From NCBI RefSeq assembly GCF_958295425.1, contig NC_081151.1, positions 19,296,452 through 19,360,451 of the forward strand: 64,000 nt of DNA. The letters are read 5' to 3'. The notes below the pieces were generated by a model. It saw only the letters and a list, made by a program, of their open reading frames with translations. It was not told the origin of the DNA and did not search any database. The DNA comes from Solea solea (lineage: Eukaryota > Chordata > Actinopteri > Pleuronectiformes > Soleidae). Position numbers and translations under genes: made by a program. This document shows positions 1-13,281 of this stretch, piece by piece. Positions within the stretch are counted from its first letter, which is position 1, and each line of letters opens with the position of its first letter.

Positions 1-483
1 ATCGGTATCAGTAGATGCTCGAGTTTGTTATGTTGGTATCAGTAGATGCTCGAGTTTGATATATTGGTATCAGTAGATGCTCGAGTTGTTATATTGGTAT
101 CAGTAGAGACTCAAGTTTCTTATATCGGTATCAGTAGAGACTGAAGTTTGTTATATTGGTATCAGTAGAGACTCAAGTTTCTTATATCGGTATCAGTAGA
201 GACTGAAGTTTGTTATATTGGTATCAGTAGAGACTCAAGTTTCTTATATCGGTATCAGTAGAGACTGAAGTTTGTTATATTGGTATCAGTAGAGACTCAA
301 GTTTGTTATATCGGTATCAGTAGAGACTGAAGTTTGTTATATTGGTATCAGTAGAGACTCAAGTTTGTTATATTGGTATCAGTAGATGCTCGAGTTTGTT
401 ATATTGGTATCAGTAAAGACTCAAGTTTCTTATATCGGTATCAGTAGAGACTCAAGTTTCTTATATCGGTATCAGTAGATGGT
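1..483. repeat. 31-bp minisatellite, 16 copies, with 62-bp higher-order pattern
   Basis: The core GGTATCAGTA starts at 4, 35, 66, 96, 127, 158, 189, 220, 251, 282, 313, 344, 375, 406, 437 and 468, a period of 31 bp with one 30-bp unit. From 96 to about 312 two variants alternate, one with ACTCAAGTTTC and one with ACTGAAGTTTG, which makes a 62-bp dimer. Units with ATGCTCGAG lie at the left end and again at 375. The array is cut by the left window edge, so its full length is unknown. Every unit carries GTATCA, which is the core of SIX-class homeodomain motifs. Copy number and period are read directly; any regulatory role is inference. Confidence 0.95.
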
Positions 484-530
484 CGTGAGACTGGTATTGG
501 GCACAAAAATGGGGATCGTGCCATCCCTAG
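484..530. mobile_element. Putative terminal end of a non-autonomous hAT-like DNA transposon
   Basis: Right after the minisatellite the sequence reads GGGGATCGTGCCATCCCTAG, ending at 530, followed by TATATATA. Fish DNA transposons often end in motifs of the type ...GTGCATCCCTAG, so the minisatellite may have grown inside such an element. The other end is outside the window, so no terminal repeat pair or target duplication can be checked. Confidence 0.3.
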
Positions 531-594
531 TATATATATGCACACAATAAATGATGTCGAGATTAAAGACATAAGACATGAGATAAAGTCTCCA

Positions 595-760
595 AAATCA
601 TTTAGTCTTTAAGTGAATAAAGTTTATTTATACAGCACCTTTCACAAATATACAATCACAAAGTGCTTAAAAATAAAATAAATACAATAAATATTAAAAG
701 AGAGACATAAAAATACAATGGATAAAAAAACATCCAAAACACTGTTGTTGTCAGTGGATG
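595..760. repeat. Dispersed repeat, copy 1 (teleost 'TTTATTTATACAGCACCTTTCA' type)
   Basis: The segment runs from AATAAAGTTTATTTATACAG through CACAAAGTGCTTAAAAATAAA into A-rich sequence. The same order of words recurs, diverged, at 1,230-1,385 (AATAAAGAACATTTTATTAA, CACAAAGCAAGTGCATAAAA). Sequences of this form, with an A-rich 3' side, are common dispersed repeats in fish genomes. I cannot assign a family. Confidence 0.45.
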
Positions 761-1008
761 CTGTACAGCGTTTAACCACTAGGTGAAGACAGTGACCAAA
801 GAAAGAGCATAAGCTGCTTTAATCCAACACCATGTATTGTACACACGTATATTTATATCTTTATAACAACAAACCTGTAGCTGTTGATGGGAGGATTTAT
901 TTTTAATAGATTTACAGCACGGAATTGTGTATTGACTCATCTTAATCTGACTTTTTAAATAAGGTCATTTTCTCTTTTCTCTTTTGTATCCGTAGTACTC
1001 CCTCTTGG

Positions 1009-1022
1009 CCACAAGATGGCGC
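1009..1022 (+). promoter_or_regulatory. Candidate CTCF motif, plus orientation
   Basis: CCACAAGATGGCGC matches the CTCF core consensus CCASYAGRKGGCRS at 13 of 14 positions, failing only at the Y. It points rightward, towards six1. Binding is inferred from the motif alone. Confidence 0.4.
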
Positions 1023-1229
1023 ACACAAGTCATGAAAGTGAGCAAAAACCCTTCAGCTTCAGAGAGCTCAGTTCCTTTTTCACTAGATTAGTAAATTAAA
1101 AAACAAATATGTATAATAAAAGGCCTGACACTAACTTAGTGCCTTTTAACCTTATTATTAAAATAAAAGCTTCTCTTTCAAGTCTTTGTTTTTTCTATAA
1201 ATTGTGACATTTATAGTTAATCAAACGAA

Positions 1230-1385
1230 TCAACATTTACTAGTGAAATAAAGAACATTTTATTAATATAACACTTTTCACAGATAAAAATCACAAAGCA
1301 AGTGCATAAAATAAAAAAAACATAAAAACAAGATTGCAGACAGCAAACAAACAATTAAAACAATTAATAAAAAGACAAGAACACA
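1230..1385. repeat. Dispersed repeat, copy 2 (related to 595-760)
   Basis: This is a second, more diverged copy of the repeat at 595-760 in the same orientation. It shares the AATAAAG...TTTTCACAGATAAAAATCACAAAG order and the A-rich tail. Confidence 0.4.
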
Positions 1386-3519
1386 AGTTTACCCAAAAGC
1401 AATACACAACAAACAACACAAACGGCAAGTTTTTTGGCCCGCGTGTGAACAAGAGAACATGATTACTGAGCAGAGAGAGTGAATGTACATGTGTAAGAAA
1501 GTGTGAAAGCAGGACGAGTTCACTGGCCGGGATTTTAAAGGTCTATATTTAAAACTCTTTGGTCTCTGGTTTCTGCAGCTGTCGCCAAGTTTAAGTTCAG
1601 CACCTTAAGGCCTTCCCACTCGTGCTCTCGGGTCAAACTGTCGCCGTAAACCTGACAAACAGAGGGTGAGGGGAGCAGAACCTCTCGCCCCGTCTTTTAC
1701 CGTCAGTTTTTAAAAATGTGTGTGTTTTCATAGGTTTTTTTCATAGGAGTTTGTTCTTTAAAACACCTTAAAGTGTCTCTGAACTAAAAACCTGGCTCAT
1801 CAACTTCATCCTCCAACTCCATGTTCTACATTTGATAAAATCACTACATTTGACCAAACAAGTTACTGAAAACAGTTTTATTTGTTTCTTTGCTGGAAAA
1901 AACACATAAAACTGATGAATAACTAGAAAGAAAAAAAAACTGACAATGACTTGCAATTATTAGCTGTAAAAATCATGTGTTAAGTTGCTTTTAAACATCA
2001 GTTTTCCCTCTAAATCTATTGTTTGTACTTAAATATTTGAATCTCTAAACACACACATTTTTACATAATTAATGGGAGATTTGTTTTGTTTTGGCAGTAC
2101 AGTACACATCATCTTACTCCTCCTTCTTCTTCTTCTTCTTCTTCTTCTTCTTCTTCGCTGTCTTCTTTGATGACCTCTGCACCAAACGCGGCTTTAATCA
2201 AGACATTCTAAGTGCACGTGATTACAGCTGCTGCATGCACGATCACCGTGATCTCCATCATGTCGACGTTCCTACTAATTTAGCACCTTCGGCCTGCACA
2301 ATCATTCATTATGAAGACACACACACACACACACACATGTGCAGAAGTCAGTGGATCTCCGTGTCCTCAGCGAACCTCAGCTCGGAGGTTCATTGTCCAC
2401 TGAAGTCGCACCTACTGTTCAGTGGCAGTGCTGTGCATAATAACAGAGCTTAGCCGGGCATGCCAGAGCCGGTGGCACGCTGGTGTGGCAGTAACTCACA
2501 GAGAGCCGGGGCAATTACCACCAGCCACTGACACCATGCCACAAATTCACCAGTCAACAGTGAGACGAGCAGTGGGCACCGGAGAGTGACACAGGTTTTT
2601 CTATCTTTACCTCCTCTTATTTAATATCAAATAAGAATCTATTGTCTTCCATGTGTGTGTCTTCACTCAATGAGGACGGAGCAGCTCATACTGCAGGGCC
2701 CCCGGAATGGGAAGTTTATTTTGCTTGGTGCATATCTGGAGGGATGTGGGGCTCTGCTGTGCACTTCACAGACGGGTTCATCACTGCAGAGCCTCCCTCC
2801 TCCTCCTCCTCCTGTTTCACTGTCTAAGGGAATGATTCCAGCTCATCCCTGCTCCAGAGTTTTAATTCCCCCACCCCATTATACTTCTGCTTCTTCTCTT
2901 TTCTTCTCCCTCCTCCCTCCTCCCCCTCCGTCTCGGCTCCTCTTTCTCCTTCGCCACCAGTCCTGTATCATCTGCAGGCAAAAATAGGCCCAGCAGCTTT
3001 TTCTCTGGGCCTTTGTCCCTGCTCAGGGAGATGTTTGGCACACAGAGGATCGTGTTACAACTTTCATTTCCTGAATGTTTTTCTTTCTTTTTTCTTTTTT
3101 CTTTTTTTTCTTCTTCTCCTCCTGCATGGAACCAAGACGGCTATTTTATCCTGCTCTGCCCTGTGAAGCTGAAGGGTGAGGGGGAGCGAGATGGCAGCTC
3201 AGATTCGGGGCCGCTGTCACTCCAACGCTGGCAAACAAACGGAGTGAAAACTGCTCAGAGCTACAGGGTCGTAGGTGGAGGAGTCGCTGGTGTGGTTTGG
3301 CCACAGCGGGGGTATGGATCATGTGTGTGAAGAGAGAGTAGAGGGGGCGGACTGGTTACTTGAGCTATTTGTGAGCCCCAGGATAGGTGAGGTGATGCCC
3401 CTCGGGAGTGTGAGGTAGATTTTATTATCCCATATCCCATACCACTTCCTCTTGTTGTGTCTGCCACTTCAGCCCACCCCTCCCCGGCAACCCCTGTGAG
3501 TCTGGAGCAGTCATGTGTC

Positions 3520-4352
3520 TGAGTTTAGGTCCATGGATGTAGAGGCTGGACAACAAGCGTCCCCCATAATATGATTAAAAACCCATAAATTGACAAACAA
3601 AAGATAAATCTGGTGTTTAGGATACTTTTTGTCCTCACAAATAGTTTGTTTGGTTTCGTCCGTCTTCAAAAATGACTAATTTCTTTAAAGATTATTCATT
3701 TTCTTAAAAAAAATCACCTGGACTATTAGAAGAGCTGGAAATTAAAGCACTGATATTTTGACATTCATGGTTAAACAGGAACAGAGTTTAGATCCATGGA
3801 CGTGGATGTAGAGAACCCTGTCTTTATATCCAGTTATGGCTGCTGTTTGGCATCATAATCAATTGTTTTCCACAAAAAAAATAACAATATTAATGTGTAT
3901 TTAAAAGATAAATCAGGTGTTTCTGCATAAATCACTCACAAGTAAAGATTATTCCCTTGTTTAAAATGCCAGGTCTCTTCAGAGTAGCTGGAAATCAAGC
4001 ACACTTGTAGAAACCGACTCATAATAAGCTCCACGTTGATGGTTAAACAGGAGCAGGTCATTATATCTAGTCATGGCTGCTGTTTGGCATCATTTATAAC
4101 TGTAAATGAACTGATATTCTGAGAATAACATGTATTTAAAAGATAAATCAAGTGTCTAGGATACTTTTGTTCCTTCAATCTTCAAAAAAACACCTCATAA
4201 ACAAGCATTTCTTTCAATTAAATTCCCTTTTTTAAAACAGCTGGACTCTTTTAAACTAACTGGAAATGAAGCACTTTGAGTCCTGACAGGAGAATATTTG
4301 GAGAAACCGACTCAAAATAAGCTCCAGTGCCCACATTCATGGTTAAAAGGGA
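3520..4352. repeat. Degenerate threefold tandem duplication, unit about 263-300 bp
   Basis: Marker words recur in the same order. ATGGTTAAACAGGA-like words are at 3,767, 4,039 and 4,339. AAAAGATAAATC is near 3,600, 3,904 and 4,139. GTTTAG(G/A)TCCATGGA is at 3,523 and 3,786. GGCTGCTGTTTGGCATCAT is near 3,837 and 4,075. GAAACCGACTCA(T/A)AATAAGCTCCA is near 4,010 and 4,305. The copies differ by many substitutions and small indels, so this is an old local expansion. There is no coding sequence in it. Confidence 0.75.
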
Positions 4353-6215
4353 ACAGACCGGTCAGCCACGCAGAGCAGCGGTGTGGCTGAGTGATGAGTC
4401 ACGAGGCGCGGGGGGAATTAAAACACACCAGGCTTTAGACACGCTCATCCTTGACAGTAAGTCATCGTCTCTGCGAATGACTCCAATAAAAGCCGCAGCA
4501 CATTCAATACGAGGCAGTCATGCGGCCGGTAAATCATCCAAGGGAAAATGGCGTTTGGCAGCTTCATTTGCTTCGGGTTGGAACTTTCTGGGGAGCAAAA
4601 AAACTACAAATAGTAAGACATAATATTACTTGACCCACTTGCACTTGACGGTGCGTCGCATATTTTCTCATAATTGCCCAAGAACATATGTTTTTTTCTT
4701 TCTTCTTCCTGTTGCTTTTGCTTTTTTGTTCCCCTGAAATGTGGTAACTGAATACCAAGACATTGTAAGACGACAGCTGTCCCGCCTGCTTTAACGTGTC
4801 CTATAGGGGGCAGCACTGTTCAATGACGAACTCAAATTTAAAACTTCGCACACTTCAAAGTACTTAAACGAAAAGAAGTACAAAGCATTAGCTGTGACTA
4901 TTTCAAATCAAAAGTAAACGTGTTTGCGTAGGAAATCGAAATAACGACCCACAAACCCTATAATAATACACAACTCCTTATATGGACATCCTGGGGGCGT
5001 GTGTTTACAGGTCACATAGTCAGGCTTTAAAACAATGTTGTTGTTTTTTCCTCTTCTTGTGTGTTGTTATGATTCATTTTATATCGCATTTTTTTGGTTT
5101 AGTGATATAAAGTAGCAATAATTGCCCCAAAGTCACAAAATTAGACTTTTCTTTTTAATTTTTTCGTAAAAACGAGCGTCTTATTCTATCCTATCTGTAA
5201 ATACTGTATGTTTTAACATAGTGATGGGAAAAATGCTCTGTGTTCTAAGGATTAACAGAACACAAAGGAACCAACGCTGCTCTCAAACCTGTCAGACGAC
5301 TGCAGGGATATTTGAGGGACAGTGAAGAGTGTTTCTCTACTTTGTTTTTCTCAGTGTCTCCGGTGGAAACCACAGCTTGGGCCACGAAGAAGTTGGTCGT
5401 GGCTATAGGGAGACGATCTAAAATCAAAAAGTTAACATTTCCAAAGTCTGCGGAAAAGGCCTCCCGAAACAATCCCAGACTGAAGTCACTTTCCTGATCA
5501 AAAAACATGACACTAATGCCACTATCACCTTTCCCTCCGAGCTCCAAAAATATAGATATCTGATTCTGAGCAACCAGAGCTGGGTTTTGACTCAGGAAGA
5601 GTTGGTTACATGAGCCCGTGCCTTCTGGCCACATTTCTTTTACACAAGTCCTTTTTTCGTACACACACACACACACACACACACGTCTTATCTTGTCCCC
5701 CCCGTCTCCTCCTCTTGTAATGCATTAGAAATTTTCTCTCCTTTCATCAGGTAATGTATATGACGCTGTCCTTTATTTGACACAGAACATGCCATTTAAC
5801 ACCCTAATACTTATGGGATTGTCTGGCGAGTCTCCACCTCCTCCTCCTCCTCCTCCTCCTCCTCCTCCTCCTCACGTCTGCACCCTAGGTCATGCATCAC
5901 TCATCCGACTGCAAGAAAGAGATAAATATTTCTTTCAGCATCGCTCACGTATGAGCTTCCTGAGCAGCTTCCGTCTTTGGCTTCCGGCTCCTGCGTCCCA
6001 TTTTTGAAACAACAACAACAACAAATAAAAATGAATCATTGTGTGAAACAAGATTTAAAAAAAGAACAATAATAATAATAAATACAGGGAAACATATTTA
6101 ATCTGACTGAAATTATACTGAAGAAATGACAAAGAACAGAAGTGAACAGAAGAATAAGACGACTGTAATCCAGGCAGGCGTGAGTTCATGCACGAAATTG
6201 GATATATTATTTAAG
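4353..6215. other. Non-genic stretch with microsatellites
   Basis: No gene was recognised. It contains a CTCF-like core (CCTATAGGGGGCAG, 4,800-4,813, plus orientation), an (AC)12 tract at 5,661-5,684 and a (CTC)12 tract at 5,837-5,872. Open frames crossing these tracts encode only low-complexity runs. Confidence 0.55.
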
Positions 6216-6231
6216 TTAACCCTTTAACACC
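6216..6231. mobile_element. Possible piggyBac-type transposon end
   Basis: TTAA is followed directly by CCCTTTAACACC, the usual layout of a piggyBac end: a TTAA target site next to a CCC-starting terminal repeat. No matching inverted end was found nearby, so this may be a solo remnant or chance. Confidence 0.25.
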
Positions 6232-6462
6232 TAAGCCTCAAGATGCCCGTGTGGCCTTGTTTGCTCATTTTAACCATAAAAGGGCCAGAAAATGTAACTT
6301 TGCAGTTGTTTACAATTTACTGCGCGTTAAAATACTGTGTTAACAATTTAAAACGAAGAACAACAAATAGTTTGGGACACGTGAACAGTTTAAAACACAT
6401 TTAAAATAGCATTTGTTTGAGTTTGGGTCTCAATGTCCAAAAACAGGCCAAAAAACTGTTTG

Positions 6463-7363
6463 CAGAGGTGTCAAACCGGCGGCCCGTGGGCCACGTGCGG
6501 CCCCCCCGAACAATTACACGTGGCCCACCAAATGGCCCACGACCTCACCTTCTTTTAAACACAGGGAGGTGAGAGGATACAGACAGAATATAATACTAAA
6601 TATGTTTGCTAGCAACAGTAATAATAAGACATTCTGTCATAATGATCACGTTATGATATGTATCACATACAACATTCAGTTACATGCATAAATAAGATTG
6701 TTTGGTGTTTTATTTACAGTTTTCCACATTGTTGTTGACGTCATTTTAAACAAATGTTTCGTGTTTTTGATGTTAATAGCTTGATTTTGCATCATATATA
6801 TGCTTTTATTGTGAAGTATACGTCCTTCCATATCAAAACGAGCACTTTTACTTTGAAATTTGGGGGAAATGTCATCACGAATATCTTAATTTGCGAGATC
6901 ATGATGGAATATTGTGTTTTAATTGACATTTTTGTCCCCAACTTTTTTTTACGCCACAAACCGGTTTCATGTAAACCAATATTTTCAGTACAGAAACAAC
7001 TAAAAACAAAAAAACTCACCATCCCGCTGAATTAGTGGCAGCCCTGAGCTTGTTTCCCTCCCACGAGCTGGTCCCATCTGGGGGTCAAGTGTGTCCAATC
7101 CCGCTGCACAAAGATAGGACGTTGGAAATGGAAGCAAATTTAAAGACGTTTGGTTTTGGCTCATTTTTGCTTGTAAGCTACACTTTTGACGTACCATATC
7201 CCAATGCTGAGCGTTTTTTTGTTTTTTTTTTCATAATAAAAGTTCTTTCAGACTCTGATAATCAATAAAATATTGTTTTCAATCAGTCTTCCCGTGGGCC
7301 CGGCACCAAGTGACCCACGAACCAGTACCAGTCTGCGGCCTAGGGGTTGGGGACCTCTTGACC
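6463..7363. mobile_element. Degraded non-autonomous hAT-like element
   Basis: The left end starts CAGAGGTGTCAAACCGGCGG and continues into alternating GGCCC/GGGCC words (to about 6,545). The right end is GC-rich (7,285-7,363) and finishes GGTTGGGGACCTCTTG. Its reverse complement, CAAGAGGTCCCCAACCCC, resembles the left end and the known hAT ends of the CAGGGGTCCCCAACC type. Between them lies about 750 bp of AT-rich sequence with no transposase. The 8-bp flanks do not match, so this could be one decayed element or two neighbouring hAT fragments. Confidence 0.5.
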
Positions 7364-10300
7364 AGACACTCATTGGAGTAAGAACTGAAAACACAAAGAA
7401 ACGGCCTATTCTCCAGGCGTTTCACAATTCGATGAGTTATCGATACTTCTTACCCGACGACTGCGCTGCTGCTTTATACACACAAATGCTCCCTCCGTCA
7501 GGTCTACCTACGGTGCCTTGGTGGGGTCATAGTGGGTCAAATTATTTTAGAAAAACAAACTTTTTTTTCGCGTTCCCTTGCTATAGTTTTCCCTCCTCCA
7601 AAGAATAAAATATCAATTTCAAAACAAACACACAAAAAAACCTAGCGCAGCTTTAAATTCCGACATCTGCCACTACTGCCAGAGAAATGCTTTTTTAGAA
7701 GTTTGACTTCTAATCATTTGTAGTTTCTCAGATACAGTCACAGCACACACACACACACACACACTGGCCTGCATCTGCCTCTGGGTATATAGCCAGGCAG
7801 GAACATTGTCAGATCCATGCATCATTGGTAAGAAAATCTCTCAACCCCAGCTTCCCGCACCACCACCACCACCACCACCCCCACTCTTCTGAGGCAGACC
7901 TGAAAAGATCCTTTTGTCCCTCATCACCCGCCCGCCCGCCCCTCCTGTTTCTCCTCACACACACACACGCACACACACACACACCCCTCATACAGCTTGT
8001 GGTTATGGATACCTGGGACTGTCTCACACCCGCCTCCCAATGTGGGGGTGAAGCTTCCTTCGGGCACCAGACCATGGAAAGATGTTTGAGATCGTGCCGC
8101 TCAACCAAACGCTCCTCGGCGTTTCATTTTTCGAAGGGAACCATACGTTGACCCCCCCTGGTGCCAGAGAAAACATTAGCCCAGGCAGAGGCAGTCGGCT
8201 CAGGCTCCGGCTCCGGCTCATGCGGGCTTCCCTCCATGTTTATTTGCACATGTTGAGGCCCTTCCTGCTGTTGATTTAGAGCCACTGCCACTTACACCTA
8301 TGACAAATGAAATGCCCTTTTGATGACTCAGTCTCTGTTTGCCATCAGCAGCTGTTGCCACTGGCAACGGCCTACTGTTGCCTGACATTTACCCCCCCCC
8401 CCCCCCCCAACCTTTATGTCATCCATAGGCCGCAGCTTACCTTACCTTACGTGCACCTTTACACACACATGCTGACGCAGCACATAGATTTATAGATGCA
8501 GACTTTTCCGGAAAGGAGGGATTTGTGCACGATTACGGGCTTTGTCAAAGTTTTGCTGTCCTGAAGGTGACTTAGAGCTGCTTTAATCTCCCACTGAGTC
8601 CGTGGCCGTATGGAAATGTTGTCGTTGAGATTAGCAGGGATGACACGAGTCACTCTGGTGGCTCTGCGATCACCTGTTTGTTAATTTGTGAATATTTAGC
8701 CACGGATGTGTGCCAACGGCACGGCACGGCACACACCTGCTGTATATCTGCTCTCTGCTGCTAGTAATCATGAGTTAGTGTTGTATCATTGTAGAAAACA
8801 GGGGATTTCATATCAAATTGCCCTACGCCAGGCCCACATCAGTAAAATGTTCCTTTTATTTACTATTATACTACAAATTTTTGGTTATATGTCACATATT
8901 AAGTATCACAGACTTAAAAAATAACAACCATAAAAATCAATTTTCCTATTTGGGATCATACACTTTTCTGCTTAAGTTACAAAAGATTTTAGTTTAGTTT
9001 AGTTTAGTTTAGTTTAATAAATGGGAAATTATAAGTATTGTGTCACATATAGAGTTTCTTTTTGAGTATTAAATTAAGTAATTGAGTAATATTTCACAAC
9101 TTTAATGGATTGTTTGTTCATTTCTCTAAACGTCTACTTATTATTCATAAATATGTTTGATATTAAAGAGAAAACGACATGGAAATAGTATTATTTTACA
9201 ATACTTACACTCATATTTTCCCCTTTTACTTAAAATCCATGGATATATTATAGTATATACAGAAAATTATCTTTACACACGTGATCAATTAAGACAAAAA
9301 GAATCCGTGAGTGCAAATTAAACAGCTTAGAAGCAGATTCATGGCATAAAATGGCTTCATGTTGCCAGGCAACCACATTAAAGGCCTAATGCGTCTGTCA
9401 ACAAGTACAAAAACACTCTTTTTTCACTTTGTCCTTTTGCTGATGTAATAAATTGAAAGCAGGATTGTGTGTGTGTGTGTGTGTGTGCCAGATCTTACTG
9501 TAATACACCTCCCAGAACTGCATGGTTCTCATGTATTAAGGCTCAAAATAAGGCTCAGTGACGAGAATCCTGCTGATGGAGGGAAGGTCTGCTGAGGACA
9601 CAACAACACACAGACACACACTCAGGCCTGTCACTCAAACACACAGCCATGTGCAGGGTTGCAGGTGATAGATGTGCAGGCTGGATGTGCTCTATAGGTG
9701 TTTTTAGTCGACCTGTGGGGCTGAGAGAGAGGAGAGACAGAGAAAGGGAGAGGAGAGGCCTCTGGGATGCAGTTCTCTACCTCAAGGTCCCTCCACTGAA
9801 GCCCGGGCACTGCTGCTGCTGCTGCTGCTGCTGCTGCCGCCGCTGCAGCCCCTGCAGCCCCTGCAATCTTCGCAATCAGGCAGTAATGCTAGCAGCAACT
9901 GTTTCAGATTATGCTCAGGAAATCCTCGGTGCTCTCTGCTCAAAACAATTTACCCTGACATGAGCCCAAAGAGAGTGTGGGGGGGAGGAGGAGGAGGAGG
10001 GAGGGAGAGGAGGGGACAGGAGAGCTGTCCTCACCAGGAGACTCTCACACTCTGTACATCCAACTGTGTCTTTCAGTGCATCATTAATATTATTAATATT
10101 ATTATTAGTAGTAGTAATTAGTAGTGATTGTATGTTGTTGTTTATCATATGGATAGATTCTAATCTAATCTAATCTGAACTCGTTTTATAATACACGGTT
10201 TCCCAAGCTTTTTTACATGTAAAATATTACAGATTATTTTTTTTACTGCCATTTATTTATACAATTTATATATAATAAGCAAATATAAATGTCTACAAAA

Positions 10301-11155
10301 AATTTATTTGGGGACCTGTGTGACCCACAGATTGACCTCAATCCCTGGGAATAATACTGTCAGATTATTTATATATAAATATATTATTTAAAAAAGCAAA
10401 TATGTAATAATTGTTTAGTTTTTTTTTGTTCTGTTGCTGTCATCGGGTCTTTTTCTGGATGTTTTGCTGATATTTAGTCCCGAAGAAAAACCTCTGGTGG
10501 AGTGTGAGTGCACGCGGTGGCTTTTTCCCATGGCCCGGAACCAACCAGAACAAACTCTCGGGGAGAGCAAAGAAAACACGGGCAACAAAAAGCCAATGAT
10601 CCGCAGCACTCGCTCTCAACAGAACACAAAAAAAAAGACGAGAGGAAAGAAAGTAAAACAAAAAAAAAAACCTCTCTCTCCTCTCCTCAACCCAAACATG
10701 CATTATACAACAGACATGATATTCAAAGCAGCCTCGTGTGTACACAACAGTCTCCTGACAGACAGCTGCTGATGTTGACTCACACTGGTATAATTAAATT
10801 TCCCCTTTGTGACTCTGTTTTTGAATGATATGTTCTAAATTACCATTGTTATTGTACATAAAAAAAAGAAAGAAAGAAAGAAACAAAGGGAGCAGCAGAG
10901 TTTTATCTCCACCTCCATAAAGTCTCATCATATACGTGATTGAAATTTATCACTGCGTTTAATTCAATTATTATTGTCTTCATTTAAAAAAAAAAAACGC
11001 CATAAACATGCAGCCACAATAACAAAATTAAAATTAAAATCTGCCATTTAAGGCCGTCGTCTATTTAATATTTAATAAATAGGATAATAAATCTTTGCCT
11101 TTTTTTTTTTTTCCAAATACACAAATAACACAGAGACAAAATGTATTACTTTTGT
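7364..11155. other. Non-genic stretch 3' of six1: microsatellites and a candidate conserved element
   Basis: No gene was found. Simple repeats: (CA)n at 7,741-7,765 and about 7,957-7,984, (CAC)n at 7,858-7,878, a C-run near 8,392-8,408, (AGTTT)5 at 8,991-9,015, (GT)n near 9,465-9,487 and (TGC)9 at 9,811-9,837. The stretch 8,285-8,395 is complex and repeat-free and contains an RFX X-box palindrome. I see nothing else beyond AT-rich filler. Confidence 0.5.
8354..8368. promoter_or_regulatory. Candidate RFX X-box
   Basis: GTTGCC-ACT-GGCAAC fits the RFX X-box consensus GTNRCC(N0-3)RGYAAC on both arms and is a perfect inverted repeat with a 3-base spacer. A CAGCTG E-box lies immediately 5' and a TGACTCA AP-1 word about 30 bp upstream, in an otherwise complex, repeat-free stretch. 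RFX factors drive ciliary genes; a role in six1 placode expression is only a guess. Confidence 0.45.
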
Positions 11156-11161
11156 TTTATT
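11156..11161 (-). terminator. six1: Candidate six1 poly(A) signal
   Basis: TTTATT on the plus strand is AATAAA on the six1 strand, about 550 bases after the stop codon. It is followed (minus strand) by GT/T-rich sequence, as expected for a cleavage site. Other AATAAA words exist further left, so the true 3' end is uncertain. Confidence 0.35.
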
Positions 11162-11370
11162 GGAAACTAATTAACCAGGACTCTAATGAAAACGTTACCT
11201 CTTTAGTTTCCATCGCAGGAGTTTTCCTTCCTATAATTCTTTTTTTTTCTTCTTCTTCTTCTTCTTCCTTATCTTAACAAAATATCATAAATTAAGCAAA
11301 TGGGCAAGTCCAGTTAAGTGTTTCGTTGAGTTTCGACGTCGAGGAGGAAAAAAAAAAGAAAAAAAAGAGG

Positions 11371-11374
<4 letters not shown>

Positions 11375-11417
<43 letters not shown>
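11375..11417. repeat. (TG)n microsatellite in the six1 3' region
   Basis: A pure TG tract of 43 bp lies inside the probable six1 3' UTR, where the transcript would read (CA)n. An (ATT)n tract follows at about 11,521-11,555. Confidence 0.9.
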
Positions 11418-11419
<2 letters not shown>

Positions 11420-11713
11420 GAGGTCACAAATCCTCCAGACAAGGGCGATATACAGGTTAAGCGCATATTAGGGATTTTTTTGTTCTAGAACCAAATTTAA
11501 CGACAGACAAGTCAGTCTATATTATTATTATTATTATTCTCATTATTATTATTATAAGGTAGGCTACAGTATAGTGTGATTTCATACATGGATTCAATCT
11601 GATACCAGTCTTTCTTTCGTTCTCAGCCCCCCCCCTCCTCCCCTCACACCCCAGCCCAGATTTCTTTTTTTTTGTTGTTGTTGTTTTTGTAAAATAGAAA
11701 CAATCTGGCAGCC

Positions 11714-13281
<1,568 letters not shown>

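Larger units (their letters stand above)
531..3519. other. Non-genic stretch left of six1: AT-rich dispersed repeats and microsatellites
   Basis: No exon with convincing splice sites or family similarity was seen. The stretch contains two related dispersed-repeat copies (595-760 and 1,230-1,385), a CTCF-like motif at 1,009, a (TTC)n tract at 2,123-2,156, a short (AC)n run near 2,319-2,336, and pyrimidine-rich sequence at 2,800-3,120. Open frames here have low-complexity translations and look like chance frames. Confidence 0.6.

Noticed and set aside
1..483. CRISPR-like regularly spaced repeats
   Set aside because: The 31-bp units are joined head to tail with no unique spacers, and the genome is eukaryotic; it is a minisatellite.
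2091..2453. 120-codon open frame over a (TTC)n tract
   Set aside because: The frame is kept open by the microsatellite (a Phe run) and has no other protein-like character.
1..11713. A six6 gene left of six1
   Set aside because: No SIX-domain or homeodomain exon was seen in any frame; six6 probably lies further left, outside the window.
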